A model generated the notes under the pieces. It made no database searches, was not told where the DNA came from, and saw only the letters and a program-made list of their open reading frames with translations. A program made the translations under genes and the position numbers. A stretch of DNA of 64,000 nt from an uncultured bacterium (GTDB taxonomy: Bacteria; Vulcanimicrobiota; Xenobia; Xenobiales; Xenobiaceae). The first letter of the stretch is position 1. Each line of letters starts with the position of its first letter. Positions 50,487 to 59,997 of the stretch are shown piece by piece. The stretch lies in NCBI GenBank assembly GCA_934621605.1, contig CAKTUZ010000007.1, positions 27,242-91,241 on the forward strand, written 5' to 3'.

Positions 50487-52706
50487 GTGATCAAGACAGC
50501 CCGAATTCTGGTGCTTGAAGATAACGCGCCGTTGCGAGAAAAACTCGCTAGCGTCCTTCAAGACGAAGGATTTGACGTGATGGCTGCGGCCAGGGGGGAA
50601 GAAGCTGTCGCGATCTCCTCACGTAAATTATTTGATTTAGTCGTTTTAGATTTGCATTCCAGCAGTTTTAGCAGCTGCCAAACTTTCTCTCGAGTACACA
50701 GCTATCTAAGAGAAGCGGCAGTTTTGGCTATTACCGAAACTGTCAGTGAGGAAGATTCGATAAGATCCCTCCATCTAAGTGCCGCCGACTATTTGCGCAA
50801 ACCCTTTGAATTGTCCATTTTTTTAGAGCGTATCGGCCGCCTTCTAAAATTAACACGCCAACATCAAAAACAATACGAAGAGAGTTTGTGCTTGCAAACT
50901 TTACATTCGTGGTCAATTCAGACTTTGCTGAACAGCTTCCTGGAAGGTCATTTTACCGATCGAACAGTAAGAACAGCCCAGCAAGTCGGTCTTTTAGCAA
51001 AAAGTTTGGCTCAGCGAACCAATCTCGAATCTCCTATCGTACAGGAAATAGAGATAGGAGCTGTTCTTCAGGCTTTGTCTGCTCAAAAGCCCTGGAAGAA
51101 TTCAACTCAAAGTTTGGAATTATGGGAGGACAGCTTCCTCAAAAATTATTCCAACCCCGAGTTTTCCTTGGCTAGGCACATTATTGATTCCGCTTTATCG
51201 ACTTCTTTCCAAACTCATATTTCAAACCATCATCCTAAAGAAGATCAAGCCGATTTATCCCTAGCCTCTATGTTTTCTCATTGCGGTTATTGGCAAGAAG
51301 CTGAAAAGATTCTGCAACACCTGAGCACTCAACCTACTTTAGGTGGAATAAAAGCAAAATTACGCCTGGCTGCACTTTGCTTTCATAATTTACAAAATCG
51401 ACAAGCGATTTCTTATATTAATTCCGCTCTGCAAGCGGCCGAACAATTGGGAAAGCCTGTTTGGGCCATAACAGCTTTGGAAGGTTATTTACTGTCTATT
51501 GAAACAGATGGTCAACTTTTCCGTCCGGAATTAGAAAAAGCCCAAACTATTTTTGCCCAACTGCAGCTGGAACCTCACTTTTCCAGATCAATTCTGGCCG
51601 GTTCCAATCATATTTCAGTTAGAACCGAGCAAATAAATCAAGCTCTGACAAATCTTATTAACCCCAAATATGAACTACAATTGGAAACAGATCTTCCTTG
51701 GCTGCTACCAGCATTGCTGAATTTTTTAACAGAACATTGCAAATTACCGTGCCCGCTAGAAACTAAAGTTATAAAACTACTACGTTGGCACAATTCTCAA
51801 ATTACAAACATAATCAATACTCATACTTTAACACCCACACATATGGAACAGTTAAAACGCTTTGTCATAAGATGGAAACATCAACTTCCTCATACTCTAC
51901 TGGTTCTGCTTAATATAGCCCCAAGCTCAAGTCTCCATCGACAGCCGATTTTTTCGATAAATTCCCCACCTAGCTTAGAGACAAAACTCTTAGGGAAATG
52001 CTCTATCACTTTGAACGGAGAGGCGATAAACTCGAAACTTTGGACTACTCAAAAAGCCAAATATTTACTGTTGCGCTTACTTAATCATGGAACTTATTTA
52101 AGCTGTGAGCAAATTATTGAGGAATTTTGGCCCGAAAGTAGCAACGGGCAAGCCTGCCTTTGGAAAGCTTTGTCTATTATAAAAAAAGTTTTTAAGGAGC
52201 GTTGCCCAAACTTCGATCCTATAGTGCGTTGCTCTTCGGCTCTAGCTCCAAACCCGCGCCTAAGGGTAGTATCCGATTGGCACGAACTGGAAAAGCTATG
52301 GGGACAATATAGAACTAATAAAACCATCCATTTGTTAAAAAAAATTAAGCAACTAAGTCAAGGTCATTTTTTACCTCAATGTTCTATGGAATGGGCCACT
52401 CTAAAGCGAGTCCGTTTAGATTACATCTCTTTACAAGCTCTCACTGAATTGGCCACCGACCAATATAAACAAAAAGATTGGCCCGGACTAGTTGAGACCG
52501 CTTCTCAAGCCGTCAGTCTTGAGCCACTCCATGAAAAATGTACCGACTTACTAATGCGAGCTTACATAGCTATACAACAACCGCAATTAGCTATCAAAAC
52601 TTTTGAAAACTTACAAAAAGTTTTCAAGACCCAGCTTAACCTCCCTCCCAGTCGACAACTATGTGAAATTTATCAAAAAGCATACAGAGCTAAACTCTCA
52701 CTTTAG
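50487..52706 (+). CDS. Response regulator with receiver, TPR-like helical region and C-terminal BTAD/wHTH transcription factor domain
   Basis: 739 residues starting at a GTG without a clear ribosome binding site. Residues 5-120 form a complete receiver: ILVLEDNAPLREKLASVL, VVLDLHSSSFSSC (phospho-acceptor Asp), the AITET switch and DYLRKPFEL (Lys). The middle 350 residues are helical and TPR-like (GGIKAKLRLAALCFHNLQN). The C-terminal 230 residues have a DNA-binding winged helix (LWTTQKAKYLLLRLLNHG, CEQIIEEFWPESSNGQACLWKAL) followed by a bacterial transcriptional activation domain (LQALTELATDQYKQKDWPGL, LLMRAYIAIQQPQLAIKTFE). It diverges from the pseudopilin operon and is its likely regulator. 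Its receiver is intact, unlike the one at the operon end. Confidence 0.87.
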   Translation: MIKTARILVLEDNAPLREKLASVLQDEGFDVMAAARGEEAVAISSRKLFDLVVLDLHSSSFSSCQTFSRVHSYLREAAVLAITETVSEEDSIRSLHLSAADYLRKPFELSIFLERIGRLLKLTRQHQKQYEESLCLQTLHSWSIQTLLNSFLEGHFTDRTVRTAQQVGLLAKSLAQRTNLESPIVQEIEIGAVLQALSAQKPWKNSTQSLELWEDSFLKNYSNPEFSLARHIIDSALSTSFQTHISNHHPKEDQADLSLASMFSHCGYWQEAEKILQHLSTQPTLGGIKAKLRLAALCFHNLQNRQAISYINSALQAAEQLGKPVWAITALEGYLLSIETDGQLFRPELEKAQTIFAQLQLEPHFSRSILAGSNHISVRTEQINQALTNLINPKYELQLETDLPWLLPALLNFLTEHCKLPCPLETKVIKLLRWHNSQITNIINTHTLTPTHMEQLKRFVIRWKHQLPHTLLVLLNIAPSSSLHRQPIFSINSPPSLETKLLGKCSITLNGEAINSKLWTTQKAKYLLLRLLNHGTYLSCEQIIEEFWPESSNGQACLWKALSIIKKVFKERCPNFDPIVRCSSALAPNPRLRVVSDWHELEKLWGQYRTNKTIHLLKKIKQLSQGHFLPQCSMEWATLKRVRLDYISLQALTELATDQYKQKDWPGLVETASQAVSLEPLHEKCTDLLMRAYIAIQQPQLAIKTFENLQKVFKTQLNLPPSRQLCEIYQKAYRAKLSL

Positions 52707-52726
52707 TTATCGATATTCCCAAAAAC

Positions 52727-52762
52727 AAAAAAGGCAGAAGCTATAAAACTTCTGCCTTTTTT
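52727..52762. terminator. Bidirectional Rho-independent terminator
   Basis: AAAAAAGGCAGAAG (52727-52740) and CTTCTGCCTTTTTT (52749-52762) form a perfect 14-bp stem with A/T runs at both ends. It serves the regulator (plus) and the peptide transporter (minus). Confidence 0.95.
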
Positions 52763-52770
52763 ATCCGATT

Positions 52771-54378
52771 TTATGTCCTGTCGGCTTTAGTTTCAGTACC
52801 ATCTTTCCCAATTTTCTCTTCAGCTTCTATAGATGAAGTTGCCGAAACTACTGCAGCGCTTTTGCCCGTTTTGGCCCACCAAAATGAATAGACTAGAATG
52901 AGCAAAGCAGTTATAAAACCTATGCAAGCCATAATTTCCCACATAGAAGCCACATTGTGGTGGTGATACATAAACTGAGTTAAATCGTCAGCAGTACGCC
53001 CACTCAAAGTTATCAACTGATTAAAAGCTTCTCCTGGCTTAATAGCAGCCGCCTGATCAGGGGTCATTAAATTACTATCAACCAACATCTGTCGAGAGAA
53101 AGTGTCCTTGGAAGCCAACTTATCATAAAGTCTGGGAGCGATCAAACCTTCTAAAGTAGAACCTATAGCGAAAGACATCTGTCCCAAACCTAAATACATG
53201 CCTTTTTTGTCACTTGAGGCCAAATGAGTGCCGACAAATTCACTGAATTTGGGACTAGAAAGCATTTCGCCTACACTAAACACAGCAATTGACAATAGGC
53301 AAAACCATCCCATATGAGAAATACCTATTAAGCACATAGATACGGCCGCCAAGGCAGTACCTAACGCAATACTGCGTAAAATACGCATTTTGGAGGACAG
53401 CCAAGCAAAAAAGAAGCATGTAAACATAATCATGCCGCAGTTTAAATTCAACATACCTTCCGGCTGAATGAAAGTTTTAGTTTTATCCAAAATCATAATA
53501 AAACTGACTACGACATTATCGGTATTGAGGAAGTGAGAAACTGTAGTTACCACATCGCGACTGTCTACCCAGTCTCTGATATGCAAAGGCAACACATCAA
53601 ACATACAGTTAAACATAAAGTAGAAGCCGGTAAAAATGGCTAAAAATACACACAAATGCGGCCGCTTCAATTCATTAATGGTTTCCCAAACAATATTGCG
53701 CTGCTTTTCTTTATTTTTTTCGCGCTCTTTAGCCAAGGCCAAGCGTTCTTCCAACCCGGGCTCTTTGTAAGTAAGCAAAAGCAAAAAATTGCAAGCGATA
53801 ATCAGAGCACAAGCCAAAAAGACATGGCTCCATTCCATTTTACGCAGAAAACCAGCTAAAACAGGACCTATAAAACCTCCGATGTTTACGGTCTGATAGA
53901 AGACGCCCCAAGCCATGGAGCTATTTTCCGGCTTAGTAGCTTTAGCTAAAGTTCCCTGAATACCAGGCTTAAATATAGCCGTTCCGGTAGCTAAACAAAC
54001 AGCTCCGACAAGGAAGCCGTAAAAAGTCGGAAAAACGGCCATTATTAAATAGGCACTCATTTTAACGGCGGTAGAAATACCAATCATAAGTTTATAACCA
54101 TAGCGATCGGCCAAACCACCAACAAAAATAGGTATAAATCCCTGGAATCCGGACCAAACCATAAGAATAATACCAAACTTAGCAGCAGTTACTCCCAAAC
54201 CACCTTCAGCTGCCGGAGCTGTAGCGTATAATCCGGCAACTGCACGCACACCGTAATAAGCTAGACGCTCAACCATTTCCATAGCGCCTACAACCCAGAA
54301 TACGTATCCCAAGCTCATCAGCGCTGCAAATAGTCCCAACTGTTTTATATCAGTAGTATTTTTATCGTTCTGCCCCAT
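52771..54378 (-). CDS. Proton-dependent oligopeptide transporter (POT/PTR family MFS)
   Basis: 535 residues with 12 or more hydrophobic helices. The N-terminal helix has MEMVERLAYYGVRA, the POT ExxERxxYYG signature. The second motif region reads GGLADRYGYKLMIGISTA, then GTAIFKPGIQGTLAKA and FYQTVNIGGFIGPVLAGFL. Prokaryotic POT proteins import di- and tripeptides with protons. An extended, polar insert in the second half (after SFIMILDKTKTFIQPEG) and an Asp-rich C-terminus are less usual. It ends at the bidirectional terminator 8 bp after its stop and has its own upstream region. Confidence 0.87.
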   Translation of the reverse strand: MGQNDKNTTDIKQLGLFAALMSLGYVFWVVGAMEMVERLAYYGVRAVAGLYATAPAAEGGLGVTAAKFGIILMVWSGFQGFIPIFVGGLADRYGYKLMIGISTAVKMSAYLIMAVFPTFYGFLVGAVCLATGTAIFKPGIQGTLAKATKPENSSMAWGVFYQTVNIGGFIGPVLAGFLRKMEWSHVFLACALIIACNFLLLLTYKEPGLEERLALAKEREKNKEKQRNIVWETINELKRPHLCVFLAIFTGFYFMFNCMFDVLPLHIRDWVDSRDVVTTVSHFLNTDNVVVSFIMILDKTKTFIQPEGMLNLNCGMIMFTCFFFAWLSSKMRILRSIALGTALAAVSMCLIGISHMGWFCLLSIAVFSVGEMLSSPKFSEFVGTHLASSDKKGMYLGLGQMSFAIGSTLEGLIAPRLYDKLASKDTFSRQMLVDSNLMTPDQAAAIKPGEAFNQLITLSGRTADDLTQFMYHHHNVASMWEIMACIGFITALLILVYSFWWAKTGKSAAVVSATSSIEAEEKIGKDGTETKADRT

Positions 54379-54423
54379 ATACGCTCCCTCGTTTGTACAA
54401 ATAAATCTATAATGGCTTATCCC

Positions 54424-54462
54424 AAAAAAAAGACGGCCCGCTATCCAATCGAGCGAACCGCC
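54424..54462 (-). terminator. Rho-independent terminator of the HTH-coiled-coil gene
   Basis: The arms 54432-54442 and 54452-54462 pair with G-U wobble (GGCGGTTCGCT against AGCGGGCCGTC on the minus strand), followed on the minus strand by eight U (54431 down to 54424). Confidence 0.9.
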
Positions 54463-54492
54463 TACTAGCTAAAATACCATCTTTGTTCTTGT

Positions 54493-57456
54493 CTAAACGG
54501 ATCCGCCTCTATTTCTAAAAAGCTTGAAACCGCCACGACGCAAAGGCTCGGCCCCAGTATCTATACTTTCACCCTTGACTTGCTTGGCTAAAATCTCAGA
54601 CCATTCTTTACGCTCACGTTCATACAACTGCTGTTGTTCAAAAAGCGATTGTTTGGTGCGTTCCAACTCCTCACGCAAATGCGCCCTGTCTTGGTGAGAT
54701 TCTTCGATAAGTCGATCCTTCTCAGCATTTTCAGCTTCGAAATTGGCCAAAGCCTCCAACATCTGAGCCGATTGCTTTTGCAGAGAATCAGAATCACTGC
54801 GTACCGAAAGTTCATAACGAAGTGAATCATTTTCAGCCTTCAATTTGTTGAGCTTATCTAAAGCCTCGCTAAGCTCTTTGCCCTCGCCACCACTTTCTTT
54901 GGCCTTGGCTTCATACTCTTTAAGTTTGGCTTTGGTTTCATTAAGTTCAAAATTAACAGCATCTAAACGATCCTGCATACGAACTTCCACAGCCTTAACG
55001 GCGTCAAACTCATCTCCAAACTCGTGACTCTCTTCGATTTCAGCTTGTAAAGCTTCATTCTTGGCTTGCAAAGTGTTGATACGCCTAAGTAAACGCGCTT
55101 TTTCACTCTCTAATCGTGAAGAATTTTCTTGTAAAACCTTCTCTCGCTGAGCGATATCGGCAACTTTCTTATCAAGCTCGGCTTGATTGGCAGCCGCTTG
55201 AGCTCTGGCTTCTGCCAATTCCGCCTGTAATTTTTCTAAAGACTGACGACTCTCAGCCTGGACTTTAGCCAATAATTCTTCAGCCTCAGCTTCAGCGCTT
55301 TCCAGTCGTACGCGCAGCTCCTCACGCGAGCTTTCAGCTTCTTCAACTTTGGCTTGTTGTTCTTTAAATTCTTTTTCTGCTTCTTCTAAACGAGTTTCGG
55401 CCTCTTTAAGTTTAGCTAAAGCCTCGGAAGTCTCTCTATGGGCTTCAGCAGCCATATTTTCTAACTCGGCAGACTGAGCTTTGGTAGATTTTACTACTGT
55501 CTGCATTTGTACCAACTCAGCTTTGGCGCCTTCAGCTTCTTCTTCTTTTTTCTTGTAAGCTTCAGAAAGATCATCATAAGCCGTATTCGAATGATCGAGC
55601 TGTTTTCTGGCGTCTTCTGCATCATTTTTGGCTTCTTCAAGCAAAACTTTAATTTTGTCTAATTCGCTCGCCGAAGCACTGCACTCTTGATTAGCTCTAT
55701 TAAGCTGGCTGGAAACTTCCTCAAATCGAGACTTCAATCCCTGAATGGTACTGTCCCTCTGTTCCAGTTCAGAAACTGATTCTTGCGCTTTTTTGCGTAG
55801 TTCCTTGTTTTGTTCTTGTAAACTGAGATAATCCTTCTGTAATTGACTAAAAGCTTCGTCAGAGCCGCTGGCAGTATTCTGTAATCTCTGACAGGTTTCT
55901 CTTAAGCTTTCCAACTCATCAAAAGCATCTTTAGTCTGAGCATTTTCTTTCTTTAAATGCTCACATTCATCTTTGAGGGCGCGATTGTCTTTTTGTAAAT
56001 TACCAATTAAAACCTGAAAAGTGGAAGATTCCTCTTCACAAGCTTCATATTTAGCTTCACAATCATTATATTTTTGTTCTAAGTCAGAATACTGCTCGCT
56101 AAGCTCTCTCTTGGCATTGTTCAATTCGTCGACATAGCCAACAATTTTTTCCATAAAGTCGCCTATATCCAAACCATAAGCGTCCAGAGGGGCTCGCAAA
56201 ACTTCCAAGCGATTCAAGATAGAATCGACATTGGCGCTATTTTCACTCACTTCAGAATGTTCTTTAGCCATACGCTCGTGCTCAGTACGCAAATTGTTAT
56301 ATTTTTGCGTAAGCAAGTCGTACTTCTTCTGCAAGTTATCTAGAGCCGGACTGCCGACATTGTCTTGCTTGGCCTCCAACTTACCTAAAGCGGACTTAAT
56401 ATCTGCAAAACTTTCTGAAATATCGTGAGGGAGCTGTTCAATAGATCCGTTGTTGATAGCATTAAAACGCTCGGTACAAAAAGTACGCAGAGAAGCCAAA
56501 TCTTGGCGTAAACTGCTGACCATCGTTTCGGCAAAAATACGCAGGGACTTACTCTCAGCCTCAACCGGAGCAGAATTACCGGAGAGATTGGCTAACTTTT
56601 CTTCAATGCGAGTCAGAGCTTTATCAACTGAACTGCCACCCGGAGCAGACAACACAGAAGGACGACGTACCTCTTCACGAGTTTCGTTGAAAAGCTTTAT
56701 CAATCTGGCCTGCGCTCTAGCCAAAGGTTCCACAGCCCGCTCAATAGCTTGTTCCAACTGTGCCCCATCTATGGCTGTGAAAGTTCCGGTTGTTTTTGTC
56801 CCATTTTTCTTGTCTAAGCCGGAAGAGCTAAAACTATCCTCGGTTCCGGAAGCGCACGAGCGCAAAGGAAGTTCCATCTCCAAATAGCGCATCTGCGACT
56901 CATACTCATCTAAATCACGATCGTAAAAAGACGAATAATCTAAAGCTACCGGAGCTATACCAGTAAGACTTTCAAAAGTAATCGGAGGCGCAGAGACACT
57001 CAAAGTAGATTCTCCATCGACACTATCAGCAGCAGATTGAGTATTGACGACACGTCCAGAGACAGGAACCGCAGCTCCAACATTTCTACCCACAGGGGGT
57101 ATAGGAGCTTTAAAAACGCCTCCCGACTCCTGAACCGGCTGTACTGCAGATTCAGGCATGGAAGCCGAATCCGGATATCCATAGTAACTGGCAGGATCGG
57201 CAGAGCTGCCCTGGGCCCCCATATATCCCTGAGCAGTGTTTAGCTGGCCATCATTTTTAACTGCATTAGCCGCTTTGTCACCATCTTCACTTCTACCGTA
57301 TTCAGAAAGAAGACGCTGCACATCATGATGACGCAACACAACATCACCAGCTCGACGCGAAGCGGAGACTTTGCCTTCACTCACCCATTCACGGATAACA
57401 TCGGCAGGGACATCTATTAACTCGGAAACTTCATCGATAGTGTAAAACTTAGACAT
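54493..57456 (-). CDS. Very long coiled-coil protein with N-terminal MerR/excisionase-like helix-turn-helix
   Basis: 987 residues. Residues 1-55 (FYTIDEVSELIDVPADVIRE, WVSEGKVSASRRAGD, HDVQRLL) read as a winged-helix/HTH like MerR, BldC or excisionase proteins, ending in a helix. A polar, Ser/Pro/Gly-rich linker of about 150 residues follows, then from about residue 225 almost unbroken coiled coil to near 960 (heptad-like E/L/K/Q/A runs), then a short basic end (RRGGFKLFRNRGG). No membrane segment and no ATPase motif, so it is not an SMC protein. A DNA-binding head on a long rod suggests a nucleoid, segregation or cell-pole organiser. It diverges from a lipoprotein/FlhA-domain cluster. No SD is obvious before the ATG. 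Confidence 0.8.
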   Translation of the reverse strand: MSKFYTIDEVSELIDVPADVIREWVSEGKVSASRRAGDVVLRHHDVQRLLSEYGRSEDGDKAANAVKNDGQLNTAQGYMGAQGSSADPASYYGYPDSASMPESAVQPVQESGGVFKAPIPPVGRNVGAAVPVSGRVVNTQSAADSVDGESTLSVSAPPITFESLTGIAPVALDYSSFYDRDLDEYESQMRYLEMELPLRSCASGTEDSFSSSGLDKKNGTKTTGTFTAIDGAQLEQAIERAVEPLARAQARLIKLFNETREEVRRPSVLSAPGGSSVDKALTRIEEKLANLSGNSAPVEAESKSLRIFAETMVSSLRQDLASLRTFCTERFNAINNGSIEQLPHDISESFADIKSALGKLEAKQDNVGSPALDNLQKKYDLLTQKYNNLRTEHERMAKEHSEVSENSANVDSILNRLEVLRAPLDAYGLDIGDFMEKIVGYVDELNNAKRELSEQYSDLEQKYNDCEAKYEACEEESSTFQVLIGNLQKDNRALKDECEHLKKENAQTKDAFDELESLRETCQRLQNTASGSDEAFSQLQKDYLSLQEQNKELRKKAQESVSELEQRDSTIQGLKSRFEEVSSQLNRANQECSASASELDKIKVLLEEAKNDAEDARKQLDHSNTAYDDLSEAYKKKEEEAEGAKAELVQMQTVVKSTKAQSAELENMAAEAHRETSEALAKLKEAETRLEEAEKEFKEQQAKVEEAESSREELRVRLESAEAEAEELLAKVQAESRQSLEKLQAELAEARAQAAANQAELDKKVADIAQREKVLQENSSRLESEKARLLRRINTLQAKNEALQAEIEESHEFGDEFDAVKAVEVRMQDRLDAVNFELNETKAKLKEYEAKAKESGGEGKELSEALDKLNKLKAENDSLRYELSVRSDSDSLQKQSAQMLEALANFEAENAEKDRLIEESHQDRAHLREELERTKQSLFEQQQLYERERKEWSEILAKQVKGESIDTGAEPLRRGGFKLFRNRGGSV

Positions 57457-57608
57457 TAAGGGTGGGCTTCGAGCTCCTCTTCTCTTTTCCTATGCAAGGA
57501 TATTTGCACAAAACAAGGAATTTCTGCAGGTGTTTTTGATCTGATGTTGTTATCAAAAAAAACGTGTACTATACGACTAAAGTTTTTATTTTTTCGAGGC
57601 TGAATCCA

Positions 57609-58439
57609 ATGAAACATAAATTTTCCGTTTTTCTGTTTGTAGCCTTAATCGGAGTTATGGCCTTGCTGACCTCGGCTTGCAGCAAAAACACTTCCGGTGG
57701 CTCTGAGATAAAGAACGTAGTTAAAAACAGCAGTTTCAAACTTACAGCTCCTGCTGCCGATCGTTATGAAAACGTTGAAGGCACAGCTCTCTACAGTGCT
57801 GCCCCCGACATTACCGAACGTTTAGCTGCTTTGGGAGGCAAAGCTCCTGATAACATAAAAGCCTTTTTTATTTTACTCAATCCCAAAACTCCGTCAGAAG
57901 CTATCTTGGTTAGAGCCAATTCCGATGTTCCGGAGGAAGCTTATAAAAATCAATCCAGTAGCATAATTATAGTGACCGGGGATGTAAAAGCGATTGATTG
58001 CCAGCCTTTAGCTGCTTACATGAAAGAGACGCTGGGGGTAGATTTAGCCCTTACTGCCTCCGGGGAACTGGCTTATATCGACGCTGAAAACTCCATCAAT
58101 TTCAATATTTCTAATGTCAGCAAATCAGATGCCGCCGCTCAAAGAGCCGGTAAAACCGTCAATTTGCCCTTGGAAGGCACTCCTCTCGGCCAGCCTAAAG
58201 ATACTACTATAAAAACCGACATTATCACCGACGAAACGCCCGAAAATAATTCTGAGCCGTCTCAACCTACCGACGCCATTTCCGGTGCGGCCGAAACAGC
58301 TCAAAAATATTCAGACAACTCAGCGAATTCAGCTGCACCCGCCGAGGCTATGAATGATGTTCCCAATGCTATGCCTACTCCGTATAATCAAGATGGAACC
58401 CCGGATAACTATTCCGTCGAGCCTACTCCGGCTTTTTAA
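57609..58439 (+). CDS. Secreted lipoprotein of unknown function
   Basis: 276 residues. A classic lipoprotein signal: MKHKF, a hydrophobic core (SVFLFVALIGVMALLTSAC), and the lipobox LTSAC at the cleavage cysteine, followed by Ser (not Asp) at +2. The mature part has a compact region (ENVEGTALYSAAPDITERLAAL, NIKAFFILLNPKTPSEAI, SSIIIVTGDVKAIDCQPLAAY) and a Pro/Asn/Ala/Thr-rich tail of about 90 residues. No recognised family. ATG at 57609 is chosen over an earlier frame start at 57564 because it begins exactly at the signal peptide and has GAGG 9 bases before it. It precedes the FlhA-domain gene on the same strand, with a weak terminator between them. Confidence 0.8.
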   Translation: MKHKFSVFLFVALIGVMALLTSACSKNTSGGSEIKNVVKNSSFKLTAPAADRYENVEGTALYSAAPDITERLAALGGKAPDNIKAFFILLNPKTPSEAILVRANSDVPEEAYKNQSSSIIIVTGDVKAIDCQPLAAYMKETLGVDLALTASGELAYIDAENSINFNISNVSKSDAAAQRAGKTVNLPLEGTPLGQPKDTTIKTDIITDETPENNSEPSQPTDAISGAAETAQKYSDNSANSAAPAEAMNDVPNAMPTPYNQDGTPDNYSVEPTPAF

Positions 58440-58445
58440 AGCGTC

Positions 58446-58474
58446 GATCCATTTTGCAAAATAGATCATTTTTT
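58446..58474 (+). terminator. Probable weak terminator after the lipoprotein gene
   Basis: GATCCATTTTGC and its near-complement GCAAAATAGATC (58446-58467) form an AT-rich hairpin with two mismatches, followed by ATTTTTTG. Partial read-through into the FlhA-domain gene is plausible. Confidence 0.55.
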
Positions 58475-58530
58475 GACTAAAAACACTCCTGTACCGCTAA
58501 TTGGCTGGAGTTTTCAAAGGAGAGATATTT

Positions 58531-59997
58531 ATGCCGCTGCCCCAAATAAATGAAACCACCACTGAAGTAAAACTTTTCAGCCTGGTAAATTATAAAGCTG
58601 ATTTTATTCCTTGGAAGCGCAGTGAAAGAGGACAGCAAGTTTATATAAAGCTGACTCGCGAGCAAGAAAGTGCTCTCCTTTATGTCGGTGAAAATTGCGT
58701 AATGGATGCAGAGCTTCAACAAACCTTAATTCGTTTAGTAAACGAAGGTTGGAACGTAGCCGGAGAAGTGACAATGTCTTTCGAAGGCTCCACAGAGCCG
58801 GGCATAGATCCTTACGTATATCAAGATCCGATAGTTTTAGAGTTAGGCAAAGGACTTCTGCCTCTGCTGGATCCTCAACAAAATGCTCCTTTGATTTCGG
58901 CTATGCCCGGCCTGCGCGACGAAATAGCCAGGGAATCCGGCTTAGTTCCAGCCGGCGTGCGCATCAAAGATAATCTGCGCCTGGATCCCTGCCGTTATAC
59001 CGTCTTATTGCATAACTCGCCTATAGCAGCTGGGGAAATTTATCTGGACAGGTTTTTAGCTATCGGGTCCTTTGAGCAATTATCTACTTTGGAAGGCTGG
59101 GCCGCTATTGAACCGACTTATCGTATGAAAGCAAAATGGATTGAGGCTTCTCTAAGAGAGAAAGCCGAAAAATCCGGTTGCCTTTTAGTTGGCCCCATGC
59201 AAGTACTTTTAACTCATCTTAAAAACTTAATGCTAGAAGCAGCTCCAGAGTTATTGGGGTTGCAAGACACTTTCAACTTGATTTCCAGATTGCAAATTAC
59301 CCATCCGGTAGTAGTGAGCGAATTTATCCAAGACGGCAAGAAGCTGCGTATTTTACGCAAAGTTTTGCAGACTTTGCTTAGCGAACGCGTAGCTCTTAAT
59401 AATTTAGTCACTATTTTAGAAACTATCGGCGACAGTTTAACCGAACAGTTCAGCTTAGAGAATAATTGCATTGAAAAATTAACCGATAAGTGTCGCTTGG
59501 CTTTGGCCAGACAAATTTGTTGGGCCAATCTCACGCCTGCAGGCGAATTGCAAGCGGCGGTCACCGGAGATAAATTAGAAACCGATTTATATGAATTAAA
59601 AGATCTGTTCTCACAAGAAAAAGCTAACAATAGTCAAGAGGAAGCTTTAATTGATAAAATTATCTCCTGTATAAAAGAGAAATTGCAAGCTGCTGGTAAT
59701 CCAGGCGTCATTATTGCTCCCCCGAACCTGCGCAATTTCTTGTCTAAACTTATCAGTACAGATGTTCCGCACATGTGCGTGCTTTCCACTCAAGAAGTAG
59801 CTAAAGGCCGAGTTAAGTTAATTATCAACGGAGTGCTTGATTATAAAAAAGAAAAGAATGAGCCTACGAATTCGCACAATGAAAAAGATGCAGAAGCTCA
59901 ACCTTCTCAAGAAACAACCGAGAAATCAAAACTGGAAGAATCGTCATCAAGCGAAGGTTTCATGGGCATATTTAAAAAGTCAAGCAAGAAAAAATAG
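58531..59997 (+). CDS. Stand-alone FlhA/SctV-type cytoplasmic domain protein (FHIPEP C-terminal-like)
   Basis: 488 residues. ATG 58531 has AAAGGAGA about 7 bases before it. Residues 100-435 follow the cytoplasmic domain of the export-gate proteins FlhA/SctV: IVLELGKGLLPLLDPQQN, ARESGLVPAGVRIKDNLRLD, CRYTVLLHNSPIAAGEIYLD, YRMKAKWIEASLREKAEKSG, VLLTHLKNLMLEAAPELLG, LRILRKVLQTLLSERVAL, CRLALARQICWANLTPAGEL, IIAPPNLRNFLSKLISTDVP, ending near KVLIINGVLDY-like VKLIINGVLDY. The usual N-terminal membrane half of FlhA (about 300 residues) is absent; instead there is an unknown 95-residue N-terminal domain. The final 50 residues are charged and Ser-rich. The MFS gene starts immediately after its stop. 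No other type III secretion gene is in the window. Confidence 0.82.
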   Translation: MPLPQINETTTEVKLFSLVNYKADFIPWKRSERGQQVYIKLTREQESALLYVGENCVMDAELQQTLIRLVNEGWNVAGEVTMSFEGSTEPGIDPYVYQDPIVLELGKGLLPLLDPQQNAPLISAMPGLRDEIARESGLVPAGVRIKDNLRLDPCRYTVLLHNSPIAAGEIYLDRFLAIGSFEQLSTLEGWAAIEPTYRMKAKWIEASLREKAEKSGCLLVGPMQVLLTHLKNLMLEAAPELLGLQDTFNLISRLQITHPVVVSEFIQDGKKLRILRKVLQTLLSERVALNNLVTILETIGDSLTEQFSLENNCIEKLTDKCRLALARQICWANLTPAGELQAAVTGDKLETDLYELKDLFSQEKANNSQEEALIDKIISCIKEKLQAAGNPGVIIAPPNLRNFLSKLISTDVPHMCVLSTQEVAKGRVKLIINGVLDYKKEKNEPTNSHNEKDAEAQPSQETTEKSKLEESSSSEGFMGIFKKSSKKK

